DNA of 19,188 bases from an uncultured Porphyromonadaceae bacterium (lineage in GTDB: Bacteria > Bacteroidota > Bacteroidia > Bacteroidales > Muribaculaceae), in contig UQGP01000044.1 of assembly GCA_900540625.1 (NCBI GenBank), forward strand, positions 1 through 19,188, given 5' to 3'. The notes under the pieces were generated by a model that saw only the letters and a program-made list of their open reading frames with translations, made no database searches and was not told the origin of the DNA. Position numbers and translations under genes: made by a program. Shown here in pieces: positions 7,360 through 15,672 of the stretch (within the stretch, counting starts at the first letter, position 1; the number at the start of each line of letters is the position of its first letter).

Positions 7360-8418
7360 ATGGACTTGACCGGACATCGTCCCCTATCGGTATGCGCCGC
7401 GATACTCGTGGCGCTGCTGGCGTGCGTCGGTATCGATGCTTATGCCGCTTCGCGCTGGCATCCGGACATCCTGGGCGATGGGTATGTCTGTACAACCATA
7501 TACCAACCAGCCGACTACGGCGGGGATGTAACGTGTACCGTCATACGGCATGACGCCGTATGCGATACAGCCGCCGGTATGCGCCGCGGTGTATTGTACA
7601 TTCACGGATACAACGACTACTTCTTCCAAAAGGATATGGGTGACCGCTTCGTTGACTCGGGATACGCCTTCTACGCCGTTGATTTGCGCCGTTACGGACG
7701 TTCGATACTGCCCTATAGGCGTCCTTACGAAGTACGCAACATCGCCGAATACTATGCGGACATCGACTCGGCTCTGATGCTGATGCATCAAAACGGCGTA
7801 CGCGACATTGTACTGATGGGCCACAGCACCGGAGGACTTGTAGCCGCATCATATCTCAACACACGGCACGACACCGAAATACGAGCTCTGGTACTTAACA
7901 GTCCCTTCCTCGAATGGAACATGGGCGGATTTATGCGCCACATAGCTATCCCTATGGTCGGATGCCTCGGCCGACACTTTCCAAACATCGCTATAAGTCA
8001 AGGCGATGGAACCGCCTATGCCGAAAGTCTGCTCAAACAGTACCACGGGCAATGGGAATTCAACACCGATTGGAAGACCATACATCCGCGCAAAGTGACG
8101 GCCGGGTGGATACGCGCCATCTCCGAAGCCCAAGACGCGCTGCACAGACACTCATGGATTACGGTACCCATACTACTAATGTCCTCCGGACACAGCGTCT
8201 ATGGCGACAAATGGACACCCGAGCACCAGCATGGCGACGCTGTGCTAAATGTCGAAGATATTCGCCGCTATGGTGCCACCCTCGGTCCGGATGTCAAATC
8301 CTATAAATTCGAAGGAGGCTTGCATGACCTTATCCTTAGTGACCGCCCCGTAGCCGATGCCGTATACCGCACCATCTTCGACTGGCTCGCCCGACAGCTT
8401 CCACCACAACCCGAATAA
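7360..8418 (+). CDS. alpha/beta hydrolase (lysophospholipase / monoacylglycerol lipase-like), exported or membrane-anchored
   Basis: A 352-residue serine hydrolase of the Hydrolase_4 type, likely cleaving lipid or other ester bonds outside the cytoplasm. Residues 9-28 form a hydrophobic segment that is a signal peptide or anchor. The fold then shows VLYIHGYNDY (oxyanion-hole HG at 82-83), VDLRRYGRS, the nucleophile elbow GHSTGG with Ser156, a candidate acid Asp293, and His322 in GGLHDLIL. The frame is open back to 7126, but that part overlaps the DUF5606 gene and reads as a Pro/Ser-rich shadow; the ATG at 7360 begins just before the hydrophobic segment. LLAC at 19-22 is only a poor lipobox because position -2 is Leu. 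Substrate unknown. Confidence 0.88.
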   Translation: MDLTGHRPLSVCAAILVALLACVGIDAYAASRWHPDILGDGYVCTTIYQPADYGGDVTCTVIRHDAVCDTAAGMRRGVLYIHGYNDYFFQKDMGDRFVDSGYAFYAVDLRRYGRSILPYRRPYEVRNIAEYYADIDSALMLMHQNGVRDIVLMGHSTGGLVAASYLNTRHDTEIRALVLNSPFLEWNMGGFMRHIAIPMVGCLGRHFPNIAISQGDGTAYAESLLKQYHGQWEFNTDWKTIHPRKVTAGWIRAISEAQDALHRHSWITVPILLMSSGHSVYGDKWTPEHQHGDAVLNVEDIRRYGATLGPDVKSYKFEGGLHDLILSDRPVADAVYRTIFDWLARQLPPQPE

Positions 8419-8454
8419 TGCCCGGAGTAGGCCTCCGCTTTACTCGGCCATAAA

Positions 8455-8499
8455 ATGCATCGCTTAATTTCCGAAGCATTATAACGGATACCGATGCAT
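8455..8499 (+). repeat. inverted repeat in the gap after the hydrolase gene
   Basis: ATGCATCG (8455-8462) is the exact reverse complement of CGATGCAT (8492-8499). A nested TCCG/CGGA pair inside the loop allows an extended hairpin. A second arm pair, ATGCCG (8498-8503) with CGGCAT (8515-8520), overlaps it by two bases. No T-run follows, so it is not a standard terminator; role unknown. Confidence 0.4.
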
Positions 8500-8617
8500 G
8501 CCGATTTTAGACGCCGGCATATGTATACAACGGAGACGTACACGGCATACACAAGCGACCATCAGTAACCCGCAGCCCGCAGTTTTATAGTGGGACGCAT
8601 ATCTCGCGGGAAATTGC

Positions 8618-8625
8618 TATCTTTG
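8618..8625 (+). promoter_or_regulatory. Bacteroidetes -7 box for the rhomboid operon
   Basis: TATCTTTG is an exact TAnnTTTG match 37 bases before the first rhomboid ATG, predicting a leader of about 30 bases. No clear -33 TTTG is present. It likely drives both rhomboid genes and the EEP-hydrolase gene. Confidence 0.6.
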
Positions 8626-8662
8626 CACTTAAAAGAACACTCAGAATAAAACGCACCGACTA

Positions 8663-9403
8663 ATGGGTACAAACATATTCGGACGCATACCAAGCGTCAC
8701 CAAGAATTTACTGATAATCAATATTATCGTATTCGCTTTTGGCGCACTGATGCCGAAAGCGGTACAGAATATGGAGGACGTACTGGCGCTGCATTACGCG
8801 ACATCGCCCGGCTTCCATGTATGGCAAGTATTCACCTATATGTTCATGCATGGCAGCTTCACACATCTGTTCTTCAACATGTTTGCATTGCTTATGTTCG
8901 GTTCGGTACTCGAATGGACAATGGGTTGGCGACGCTTTCTCTTCTTCTACATCAGTTGCGGCATTGGTGCGGCATTGATACAGATGGGCGTATTCGCCAT
9001 AATATTATCCAAGTACCAGGCTATGATGAATCCGTCTCAGCTCCACGATGTAATCGTGTATGGTTGGGACGCTATGCATCAAGGTCAGTACTTTATAGAC
9101 AGCACCTTCGCCACAATCTCATCCTTGGTCAATACACCATGCGTAGGCGCTTCGGGCGCCATCTTCGGCCTGCTATTGGCCTTCGCTATGCTGTATCCCA
9201 ACCGCGAACTGTACTTAATGTTTATTCCCATACCCATCAAGGCCAAATGGATGGTACTGGGCTACTGCCTGCTCGAGTTATCATTAGGACTGACCGGCGC
9301 AGCCGACGGTATCGCGCACTTTGCCCACCTTGGCGGAGCCGCTGTCGGCTTCTTAATATTGATGTACTGGAAAAAGAAAGGGGCTTTCCGTGGCAGCTAT
9401 TAA
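8663..9403 (+). CDS. rhomboid family intramembrane serine protease
   Basis: A 246-residue polytopic inner-membrane protease with about six hydrophobic helices. The rhomboid hallmarks are present: HGSFTHLFFNM with His68 and Asn72 (oxyanion site), GASGAIFG with the nucleophile Ser164, and AHFAHLGGAAVG with the catalytic His222. It should cleave single-pass membrane proteins within the bilayer. Compared with the minimal fold, there is a longer loop around residues 115-158 between the third hydrophobic segment and the serine helix. The following rhomboid gene overlaps its 3' end by 14 bases, so the two are likely translated together. Substrates cannot be predicted from the sequence. Confidence 0.95.
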   Translation: MGTNIFGRIPSVTKNLLIINIIVFAFGALMPKAVQNMEDVLALHYATSPGFHVWQVFTYMFMHGSFTHLFFNMFALLMFGSVLEWTMGWRRFLFFYISCGIGAALIQMGVFAIILSKYQAMMNPSQLHDVIVYGWDAMHQGQYFIDSTFATISSLVNTPCVGASGAIFGLLLAFAMLYPNRELYLMFIPIPIKAKWMVLGYCLLELSLGLTGAADGIAHFAHLGGAAVGFLILMYWKKKGAFRGSY

Positions 9404-10184
9404 AGCCGAACGAATAGTCACGGCACTCGGCGGCCCGGTGTCCGTCACACTGCTGACGCTCAATGTCGTCGTATTTGTGTGCATACATTTGTGCGTATGG
9501 TGCGGTGTCGATGATCGCACGGCGGCGACGGCGCTTTCGTTGCCGTCAGATTTCGCCGGGCTGGTGTCGCATCCGTGGACACTGCTTACATACATGTTTA
9601 CCCAATGGGATGGATTGCATCTATTGGTCAATATGTTATGGCTGGCATCATTTGCTCCGATATTCTACCGCATAGGGCTACCCACTCTGACGTGGCGTGT
9701 CTACCTTGCCGGAGGTTTTGGCGGAGCCGCGGCCTTCATTATCACCGCAATGTACACCTCCGTACCCGAGATGCTTGCCGGGGCAAGTGCTGCCGTCATG
9801 GGCATCGTGGCTGCCGCCGCAGTCTACCGTCCTCATGCCCGCCTAAGCCTGCCGGGGTTCGGCGAGGTGCCTTTAGTCGTCATTGCCATTATCGTCGGCG
9901 CATTATACATCATTGCATCTTTGGGCACCCCCGGCACATGCGCCGCACACTTAGGCGGAGCGCTCGGTGGCGGATTGTATGCCTTTGCCGAAAAGCGCAT
10001 ACGTCGATACAAGGCGCGACGACGCATACCGCATGCTGCGCACAACGCCCAACGACCTATATCACAGGACCAAATGCACGCCGAGTTGGACCAAATACTC
10101 ACCAAGGTAGGACGTAGCGGATATGGATCGCTCAACGATGCCGAGCGTCGCCGTCTTTTCGAAATCTCACAACGCCTCAAATGA
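9390..10184 (+). CDS. second rhomboid protease with C-terminal DUF6576-like tail
   Basis: A 264-residue rhomboid, the second of a tandem pair. It has about six membrane helices, DGLHLLVNMLWL with His77 and Asn81, GASAAVMG with Ser133, and CAAHLGGALGGG with His187, so the Ser-His dyad is intact. After a basic linker (residues 202-222) a soluble tail ends in ILTKVGRSGYGSLNDAERRRLFEIS, the small domain (DUF6576-like) seen on many Bacteroidetes rhomboids. Translation starts at GTG 9390 inside the preceding gene (14-base overlap). The stop overlaps the next ATG as ATGA. It diverges strongly from its neighbour, so the pair is not a recent duplication and the two may have different substrates. Confidence 0.93.
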   Translation: MAAIKAERIVTALGGPVSVTLLTLNVVVFVCIHLCVWCGVDDRTAATALSLPSDFAGLVSHPWTLLTYMFTQWDGLHLLVNMLWLASFAPIFYRIGLPTLTWRVYLAGGFGGAAAFIITAMYTSVPEMLAGASAAVMGIVAAAAVYRPHARLSLPGFGEVPLVVIAIIVGALYIIASLGTPGTCAAHLGGALGGGLYAFAEKRIRRYKARRRIPHAAHNAQRPISQDQMHAELDQILTKVGRSGYGSLNDAERRRLFEISQRLK

Positions 10185-11389
10185 CACGCCTAAACGACAT
10201 AGACACTCCGGAGACAACAGCAACGGACAATACGGCACAGACTGCCGACGGTTCGCGCCGTCGCCCGTGGTGGCATCACGTGTTGTCGGTCATTATGTGC
10301 ACTGTCACGTGCGCCGTTGCCATCGCCACCATCGTCTCGGCATGGGCCGGCACTATAGACCCCGAAGACCTTCCCGTGGCCGGAGTGTGCGTAATGGTGC
10401 TCCCCGTATTGGCGCCGCTACTCTTGGCCGTGTTCGTTCTGGACATCTTTTGGTGGCGTCGCAGTGCCGTCATCGCCGGACTGGCCCTCGCCGTATGTAT
10501 GCCGCGAATTCTCAGCGTATATCCGCTGTCGTGGCCTTCCGGTCCACTGCCCGAAAGCGACAAGGCCCGCGCTTGGACTTTGCTGTCTTACAACTGTGCC
10601 GAGTGGCTCGACCTTGACAAAAAATACCCCGACGACACCAATCCGGCTCTATCGTACATCCTGCGCACGGATGCCGACATCGTTTGCATACAGGAAGCGG
10701 ATTATCTGTCCGTAGAACACAGCGTACGCATCACGTCCAAACAGATAGACAGCATATCGCGCCGCTACCCCTACATAATTTTCAACGACCACAACCAATT
10801 GCTGCTAAGCAAACACCCGGCAGACGCCCTACCCTTGGGATATGAGAGACGCCGCTACGGCAACGGCGATATCGCCGGATACCGCATACACCTCGACGGG
10901 CGCGTGCTCACCATATTCAACGTCCACCTGCAAAGTATCGGCCTGACCGAGGACGACAAGGAGCTTTACAGCGGACTGACAGGCACCTCGGGGCATCCGG
11001 CTACAATGGTCGAAAATCCGCTGCAACGCGTCCGTACCGACCTGGTGTCCAAACTCAGCGCCGCCAATGTCATGCGTGCACGCCAAGCCAAACGCCTTGT
11101 CCAATATATCCGCAAATTCGGCGGGACCAATTGCGTGGTATGCGGAGACTTCAACGATGTCCCGGGATGCTATGCTCTGGCTCAAGTCGAAGATCAAGGT
11201 CTGCGTCAGGTCTACCCGGCTGTCGGTCTCGGATACATGTATACGTACAACCGCAACTCAATGTACTTTCGCATCGACCACGTGCTGTGGCGCGGTAACT
11301 TTGCACCGCACAGCATGAAGCGTGGCGATATACGCAATTCGGACCACTATCCGCTGCTAACCACCTTCGTATGGCACAACGACCAATAA
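10181..11389 (+). CDS. membrane-anchored endonuclease/exonuclease/phosphatase (EEP) family protein
   Basis: A 402-residue protein with a polar N-terminus, about three hydrophobic helices (roughly residues 34-56, 66-90 and 95-114), then an EEP (DNase I-like) domain likely on the outer face of the inner membrane. The metallohydrolase set is complete: Asn138 in LSYNCAEW, Glu172 in VCIQEADYL, His249 in IFNVHLQS, Asp323/Asn325 in GDFNDVPG, Asp366-His367 in RIDHVLW, and Asp388-His389 in NSDHYPL. Substrates of this family range from DNA to phospholipids and inositol phosphates, so a nuclease is not assured. It is coupled by ATGA to the second rhomboid gene. This three-TM plus EEP layout is common in Bacteroidetes. 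Confidence 0.9.
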   Translation: MTRLNDIDTPETTATDNTAQTADGSRRRPWWHHVLSVIMCTVTCAVAIATIVSAWAGTIDPEDLPVAGVCVMVLPVLAPLLLAVFVLDIFWWRRSAVIAGLALAVCMPRILSVYPLSWPSGPLPESDKARAWTLLSYNCAEWLDLDKKYPDDTNPALSYILRTDADIVCIQEADYLSVEHSVRITSKQIDSISRRYPYIIFNDHNQLLLSKHPADALPLGYERRRYGNGDIAGYRIHLDGRVLTIFNVHLQSIGLTEDDKELYSGLTGTSGHPATMVENPLQRVRTDLVSKLSAANVMRARQAKRLVQYIRKFGGTNCVVCGDFNDVPGCYALAQVEDQGLRQVYPAVGLGYMYTYNRNSMYFRIDHVLWRGNFAPHSMKRGDIRNSDHYPLLTTFVWHNDQ

Positions 11390-11537
11390 CGCGGCACGTG
11401 CATCCGAGCCTCGCATCTCAGCACCCGTTTTTCACTCCTTTTGTTCCGTCACGCCTCATCCTCAGCCATTGCCTTACGCCCGGTCCGACGACAAAACGAT
11501 GATAGTCCGCCGATAGACTCACCTCGGCAATTATTAT

Positions 11538-11568
11538 TTTGCGATTGGCGATTTAATGCTTAACTTTG
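11538..11568 (+). promoter_or_regulatory. complete Bacteroidetes promoter, probably leaderless
   Basis: TTTG (11538-11541), a 19-base spacer, and TAACTTTG (11561-11568) match both the -33 and -7 consensus elements with ideal spacing. The start codon ATG begins at 11573, only 4 bases after the -7 box, so transcription should begin at or within a few bases of the ATG. Confidence 0.7.
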
Positions 11569-11572
11569 TATT

Positions 11573-12154
11573 ATGACTAACGAAGACAATACATTCGGAG
11601 AAGACCTGCGCAAAGCAGTGGAAGTGCTGCGGCGCGGCGGTCTTATCCTCTACCCCACGGACACCGTCTGGGGCATCGGGTGCGATGCCACAAATGACGA
11701 GGCGGTACACCGCGTATATTCGGTCAAGGGTCGCCGCGACAACAAGGCCCTCATCACACTGGTAGGCGACTTGGGCGCACTCGAACGCGCTGTAGACTCA
11801 GTACCGGACATTGCATACGACCTCATCGAATGCTCGGATCGACCGCTGACCATTGTCTACGACCGCGGTCGCGGTGTCGCTCCGGCACTTATGGGCGAAG
11901 ATGGTACTTTGGGCGTTCGACTGACTCGCGAACATTTTTCAGCGGCATTATGCCGTGCCCTCGGGCGACCGTTGGTGTCCACTTCGGCCAATTTCAGTGG
12001 AGCACCGACGCCACGCACCTTCGACCAAATAGACCCGCAACTTGCCGCTCAAATGGACTATATATGTCTCACCGGACGCGACCGCAAGCCCGGACGTCCG
12101 TCTATGGTTATGCGGCTGGGACAAGGAGGGCTCTTCAAGATACTTCGCAAGTAG
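11573..12154 (+). CDS. L-threonylcarbamoyladenylate synthase (Sua5/YciO/YrdC family)
   Basis: A 193-residue single-domain YrdC-fold enzyme, predicted to make threonylcarbamoyl-AMP from threonine, bicarbonate and ATP for the t6A37 modification of ANN-decoding tRNAs. The nucleotide-binding N-terminus GGLILYPTDTVWGIGCDA spans 22-39, the basic SVKGRRDNKAL spans 50-60, and the ATP-site motif PLVSTSANFSG spans 133-143. It lacks the C-terminal Sua5 domain, so it is of the short TsaC/YrdC or YciO type; those are hard to separate by eye. The start must be this ATG because the conserved domain begins about 17 residues later and no other ATG is available. The promoter sits directly on the start codon. 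Confidence 0.9.
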   Translation: MTNEDNTFGEDLRKAVEVLRRGGLILYPTDTVWGIGCDATNDEAVHRVYSVKGRRDNKALITLVGDLGALERAVDSVPDIAYDLIECSDRPLTIVYDRGRGVAPALMGEDGTLGVRLTREHFSAALCRALGRPLVSTSANFSGAPTPRTFDQIDPQLAAQMDYICLTGRDRKPGRPSMVMRLGQGGLFKILRK

Positions 12155-12280
12155 CGTACATCATCATCTGTCCGCCACCGTACGTACTCGCGCCATCCGA
12201 ACGTCAATATACCGATCAATAACGGCCGACAATGCCTCCGCACTACGGCCACCGAACCCAATACATCACATATATCCATC

Positions 12281-13714
12281 GTGCGAAACATCCGCCGCAA
12301 GGCCTTCACCTACGTCATTGCCGACTTCCTGATGCTCAACATCGGGTGGACGGCCTTCAGCGTCGTACGTTACAACTTCCTTCCCGAGAGCATACGTGCA
12401 CATTACTTTCTATTCGAGCACCTTACACAAAGCCACGTCATCACCGGGCAAATAATCGCGCCGCTGGTGATGCTGGCCATATATTGGCTCTCCGGATATT
12501 ACGGCAAGACCTACTTCAAGTCTCGCCTTGACGAGCTGGGCAATACGGCCGTTGTCTCGGCTATAGGCGCCCTGGGCATATTCTTCGCCGCAATCATCAA
12601 CGATACACTCTCCCCGGGTGTCAAAGGTTATTACGAGCTCATAGGCATACTTTGGCTGCTGTGGTTTGTCCCGGTATATCTTGTACGCCTAATCCAAACC
12701 ACACACACCGCGCGGCGCATCCAGCGGCGCGAACTGGCTTTCAATACCCTGGTCGTCGGAGCCACCAAAGGCGGCAAAGCCTTGGTTGACCGCCTCAATG
12801 CCGCACCGCGTGGCAGCGGAATCAATGTCATAGGATACGTCGACACCGACACAACGTGCGCTACGGCGACACAACGCCCGGACCTCGGACTACCCGTTTA
12901 TCGTCTTGACGACCTGGCGGAGATTTGCAAAACGCTGGATGTACACAACCTCATAGTCATCCCTCACCGCGGAGGCATACGCCAAACCGGACAACTGATC
13001 AATACCCTCTTTCCGCTGGACCGCACAATACTCATTCCGGCAGATCTCTACAGCATCATAGCCGCACGCCCTCGCATGTTCACCGTCACCGGCGAACCGC
13101 TCATTGACATCTCGCACAGCCAGGCGTCCAAGATGACACTAAACCTCAAGCGCACCGCCGATGTATTGGTGTCCGCCACAGCTCTGCTATTACTGCTTCC
13201 GCTATTTGTACTTCTTGCTCTGGCCGTACGCATAGACAGCCGAGGATGCGTGTTCTATCGCCAACAACGCATCGGATACCACAAGAAGCCTTTCTACATC
13301 TATAAATTCCGCACCATGCGTGCAGACGCCGAGGCCTCGGGTCCGGCACTATCAACATTAGAAGACCCGCGAGTGACCCGCGTAGGACATTTCCTGCGCA
13401 AATACCGCCTGGACGAACTTCCGCAATTTTGGAACGTCTTACGCGGCGATATGTCGCTGGTGGGACCGCGCCCCGAACGCGAATACTATATCCGTCAAAT
13501 CGTAGCACGAGCCCCCTACTATAGCCTGCTGCATCAAGTGCGTCCCGGCATAACATCCTGGGGCATGGTCAAGTACGGATATGCAAGCAACGTCGATCAG
13601 ATGCTCGAGCGACTGCGCTACGACCTACTGTATATCGATAACGTCTCTATGGCCGTCGACCTCAAGATATTGTTCTTCACCATACACACCGTACTCACCG
13701 GCAAAGGCATTTGA
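12281..13714 (+). CDS. polyprenyl-phosphate sugar-1-phosphate transferase (WcaJ/WbaP-type PGT)
   Basis: A 477-residue initiating glycosylphosphotransferase that places the first sugar-1-phosphate on undecaprenyl phosphate for surface glycan or exopolysaccharide synthesis. The N-terminal part has about four membrane helices. A Rossmann-like CoA-binding-type domain follows from about residue 155 (NTLVVGATKGGKALVDRL). The catalytic domain begins at Lys290 (KRTADVLVSATALLLLLPLF) with YIYKFRTM, the LDELPQFWNVLRGDMSLVG dyad region, and PRPE. The start is GTG 12281; no in-frame ATG exists upstream and the protein begins well there. It lies about 5.8 kb from the nearest glycosyltransferase gene, among unrelated genes. 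The exact sugar (Glc, Gal, GlcNAc-type) is uncertain. Confidence 0.93.
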   Translation: MRNIRRKAFTYVIADFLMLNIGWTAFSVVRYNFLPESIRAHYFLFEHLTQSHVITGQIIAPLVMLAIYWLSGYYGKTYFKSRLDELGNTAVVSAIGALGIFFAAIINDTLSPGVKGYYELIGILWLLWFVPVYLVRLIQTTHTARRIQRRELAFNTLVVGATKGGKALVDRLNAAPRGSGINVIGYVDTDTTCATATQRPDLGLPVYRLDDLAEICKTLDVHNLIVIPHRGGIRQTGQLINTLFPLDRTILIPADLYSIIAARPRMFTVTGEPLIDISHSQASKMTLNLKRTADVLVSATALLLLLPLFVLLALAVRIDSRGCVFYRQQRIGYHKKPFYIYKFRTMRADAEASGPALSTLEDPRVTRVGHFLRKYRLDELPQFWNVLRGDMSLVGPRPEREYYIRQIVARAPYYSLLHQVRPGITSWGMVKYGYASNVDQMLERLRYDLLYIDNVSMAVDLKILFFTIHTVLTGKGI

Positions 13715-13740
13715 CCTACCGCGCACAACTTCACCGAAAA

Positions 13741-15549
13741 ATGGCACAACATCCCACACACAAAAGCAAGCCGGCCGCCACATGGTTCCTGCGCTTTCTA
13801 TCATGGCGCGAGAAGCATGTCTCGGAGCGCGCTTTTGTCATATTCCTGGCCTTAATCGTGGGCGTTTTCAGCGGATTTGCGGCGATGCTACTGCGCTTTC
13901 TCATACACTTGATTGCATCGACACTTACCGCCAACATCGACACTCAGTCGGGCAACTGGCTGTACATCCTGCTGCCGGCCGTGGGCGTGGTCATCACCTA
14001 TCTATACGTGCGGTATATGGTACATGACAATATCTCGCACGGCGTAACGCGCGTACTTGCAGCCATATCCACCAATAAGAGCCGCCTCAAGAGGCATAAT
14101 ATGTACACCTCTCTTGTCGGATGTTCCATCACCATCGGATTTGGCGGCAGCGTCGGCGCCGAGGGCCCTATTGTGTACACCGGCTCGGCAATAGGCTCGA
14201 ATCTCGGGTCGGCATTCCGTATGTCGCCGCGCGTGCTCATGCTGTTAGTCGGATGCGGCGCCGCCGCCGGTATTGCCGGAACATTCAAAGCCCCTATCGC
14301 CGGAGTGCTCTTCACCATCGAAGTGCTGATGCTGGACCTCACAACCGTCTCGGTGATGCCTTTGGTGATTTCGTCCGTAACCGCCGCCACCATCGCCTAC
14401 ATATACACCGGATACAATTTCGAATTCTTCTTCACGCAAAGCGAGCCATTCTTTGCCGCCAAAATTCCGCTGGTCATCCTCTTGGGTGTCGTCTGCGGAC
14501 TGGTGTCGCTATACTTTACGCGAATGATGAATATGATGGAAAACTTCTTCAAGCACTTCCGTCACCCGGCATTGCGCGTGGCTTCGGGCTGTCTGATGCT
14601 TTCGCTGCTCGTATTCTTATTCCCGCCTCTATACGGCGAAGGATACTCGTCCATCGAAGGATTGCTCAACGGCGACACCTCGTCCATCCTTAACGGCTCG
14701 ATGTTCTACGGCGAAGGTTCCAGCCATTGGGTAATCATCGCCTTCATCGCTATGATTATCGCCACAAAGGCCGTAGCCACCTCCGCCACCAACGGCGCCG
14801 GAGGCGTGGGCGGTACATTCGCGCCCTCGTTGTACGTCGGATGTATGACCGGATTCTTATTTGCCTACGTCACCAACCTCGTAGCTCCCGAGGCACTCAT
14901 TTCGGACAAGAATTTCGCGCTGATGGGTATGACCGGCGTTATGTCCGCAGTCATGCACGCGCCACTTATGGCCATATTCCTCACCGCCGAACTCACCGGC
15001 GGATACCAACTGTTTCTGCCGCTACTCATCGTCTCGGTAGTGTCATACGGCACCATACGTCTGTTCCTTCCTTACAGCATATACGCGATGCGTCTGGCTC
15101 AGCGCGGCGAACTTCTGACGCACCACAAGGACAAAGCCGTACTCACACTGCTCAAGGTCTCCAACGTCATCGAAAACGACTTCCTGCCCGTACGGCCTGA
15201 TATGAACCTCAAGCAAATGGTCGATACGATATCGCGCAGCCATCGCAACCTCTTCCCCGTACTCAGTCAGGACGGCCGGCTACTCGGCATAGTCCTGCTG
15301 GACGAAATACGCAACATTATGTTCCGCCCCGATTTGTACAAGAAAATGTACGTCGACATGTTTATGACCGCGCCCCCGGCCACAATTCGTATCACGGACA
15401 CAATGGATACCGTTATGAAAACCTTTGACCAAACCGCGGCGTGGAACCTCCCGGTCGTTGATGCCGACGGTAAGTACATGGGGTTCGTCTCCAAAAGCAA
15501 AATCTTCAACAGCTACCGCCGTGTCCTACGCCACTACTGCGAGGACTGA
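13741..15549 (+). CDS. CLC family chloride channel/transporter with two CBS domains
   Basis: A 602-residue CLC anion transport protein of the inner membrane, about ten or more helices followed by two CBS domains (roughly residues 475-530 and 540-600) that may bind nucleotides. Anion-path motifs: GSVGAEGP with the gating Glu141, GVGGTFAPSL at 355-364, and a Tyr in the YSIYAM segment near 445-448. Oddities: the usual GSGIP loop reads NISHGV (98-102), and the internal proton glutamate (EcCLC Glu203) aligns with Val195 in FTIEVLML, as in channel-type CLCs. The frame is open to TTG 13711 (overlapping the PGT stop as TTGA), but ATG 13741 is preferred. A strong terminator follows. Whether it is a channel or an exchanger is unresolved. 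Confidence 0.92.
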   Translation: MAQHPTHKSKPAATWFLRFLSWREKHVSERAFVIFLALIVGVFSGFAAMLLRFLIHLIASTLTANIDTQSGNWLYILLPAVGVVITYLYVRYMVHDNISHGVTRVLAAISTNKSRLKRHNMYTSLVGCSITIGFGGSVGAEGPIVYTGSAIGSNLGSAFRMSPRVLMLLVGCGAAAGIAGTFKAPIAGVLFTIEVLMLDLTTVSVMPLVISSVTAATIAYIYTGYNFEFFFTQSEPFFAAKIPLVILLGVVCGLVSLYFTRMMNMMENFFKHFRHPALRVASGCLMLSLLVFLFPPLYGEGYSSIEGLLNGDTSSILNGSMFYGEGSSHWVIIAFIAMIIATKAVATSATNGAGGVGGTFAPSLYVGCMTGFLFAYVTNLVAPEALISDKNFALMGMTGVMSAVMHAPLMAIFLTAELTGGYQLFLPLLIVSVVSYGTIRLFLPYSIYAMRLAQRGELLTHHKDKAVLTLLKVSNVIENDFLPVRPDMNLKQMVDTISRSHRNLFPVLSQDGRLLGIVLLDEIRNIMFRPDLYKKMYVDMFMTAPPATIRITDTMDTVMKTFDQTAAWNLPVVDADGKYMGFVSKSKIFNSYRRVLRHYCED

Positions 15550-15575
15550 CCATCATAGATACATTGCAACCCGAC

Positions 15576-15616
15576 AAAAGAGCCGGACATAAGCATAGTA
15601 TATGTCCGGCTCTTTT
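15576..15616 (+). terminator. rho-independent terminator after the CLC gene, possibly bidirectional
   Basis: A perfect 16-bp stem (15576-15591 with 15601-15616; core GAGCCGGACATA) and a 9-base loop are followed by a T-run. The A-run on the left arm gives a T-run on the other strand too. It lies between the CLC stop and the convergent lipoprotein gene's stop, so it could end both transcripts. Confidence 0.92.
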
Positions 15617-15672
15617 TATTGGTTATAAGCAAATTATCCACACCATGTCTATAATACATGGCATGGCGGCTG

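Noticed and set aside
7384..7425. Lipoprotein signal in the alpha/beta hydrolase (LLAC)
   Set aside because: Position -2 of the would-be lipobox is Leu rather than a small residue, and an anchor or ordinary signal peptide fits equally well.
9575..10117. 180-codon open frame on the + strand within the second rhomboid
   Set aside because: Arg/His/Cys-rich translation with no domain pattern, a shadow of the GC-rich rhomboid gene in another frame.
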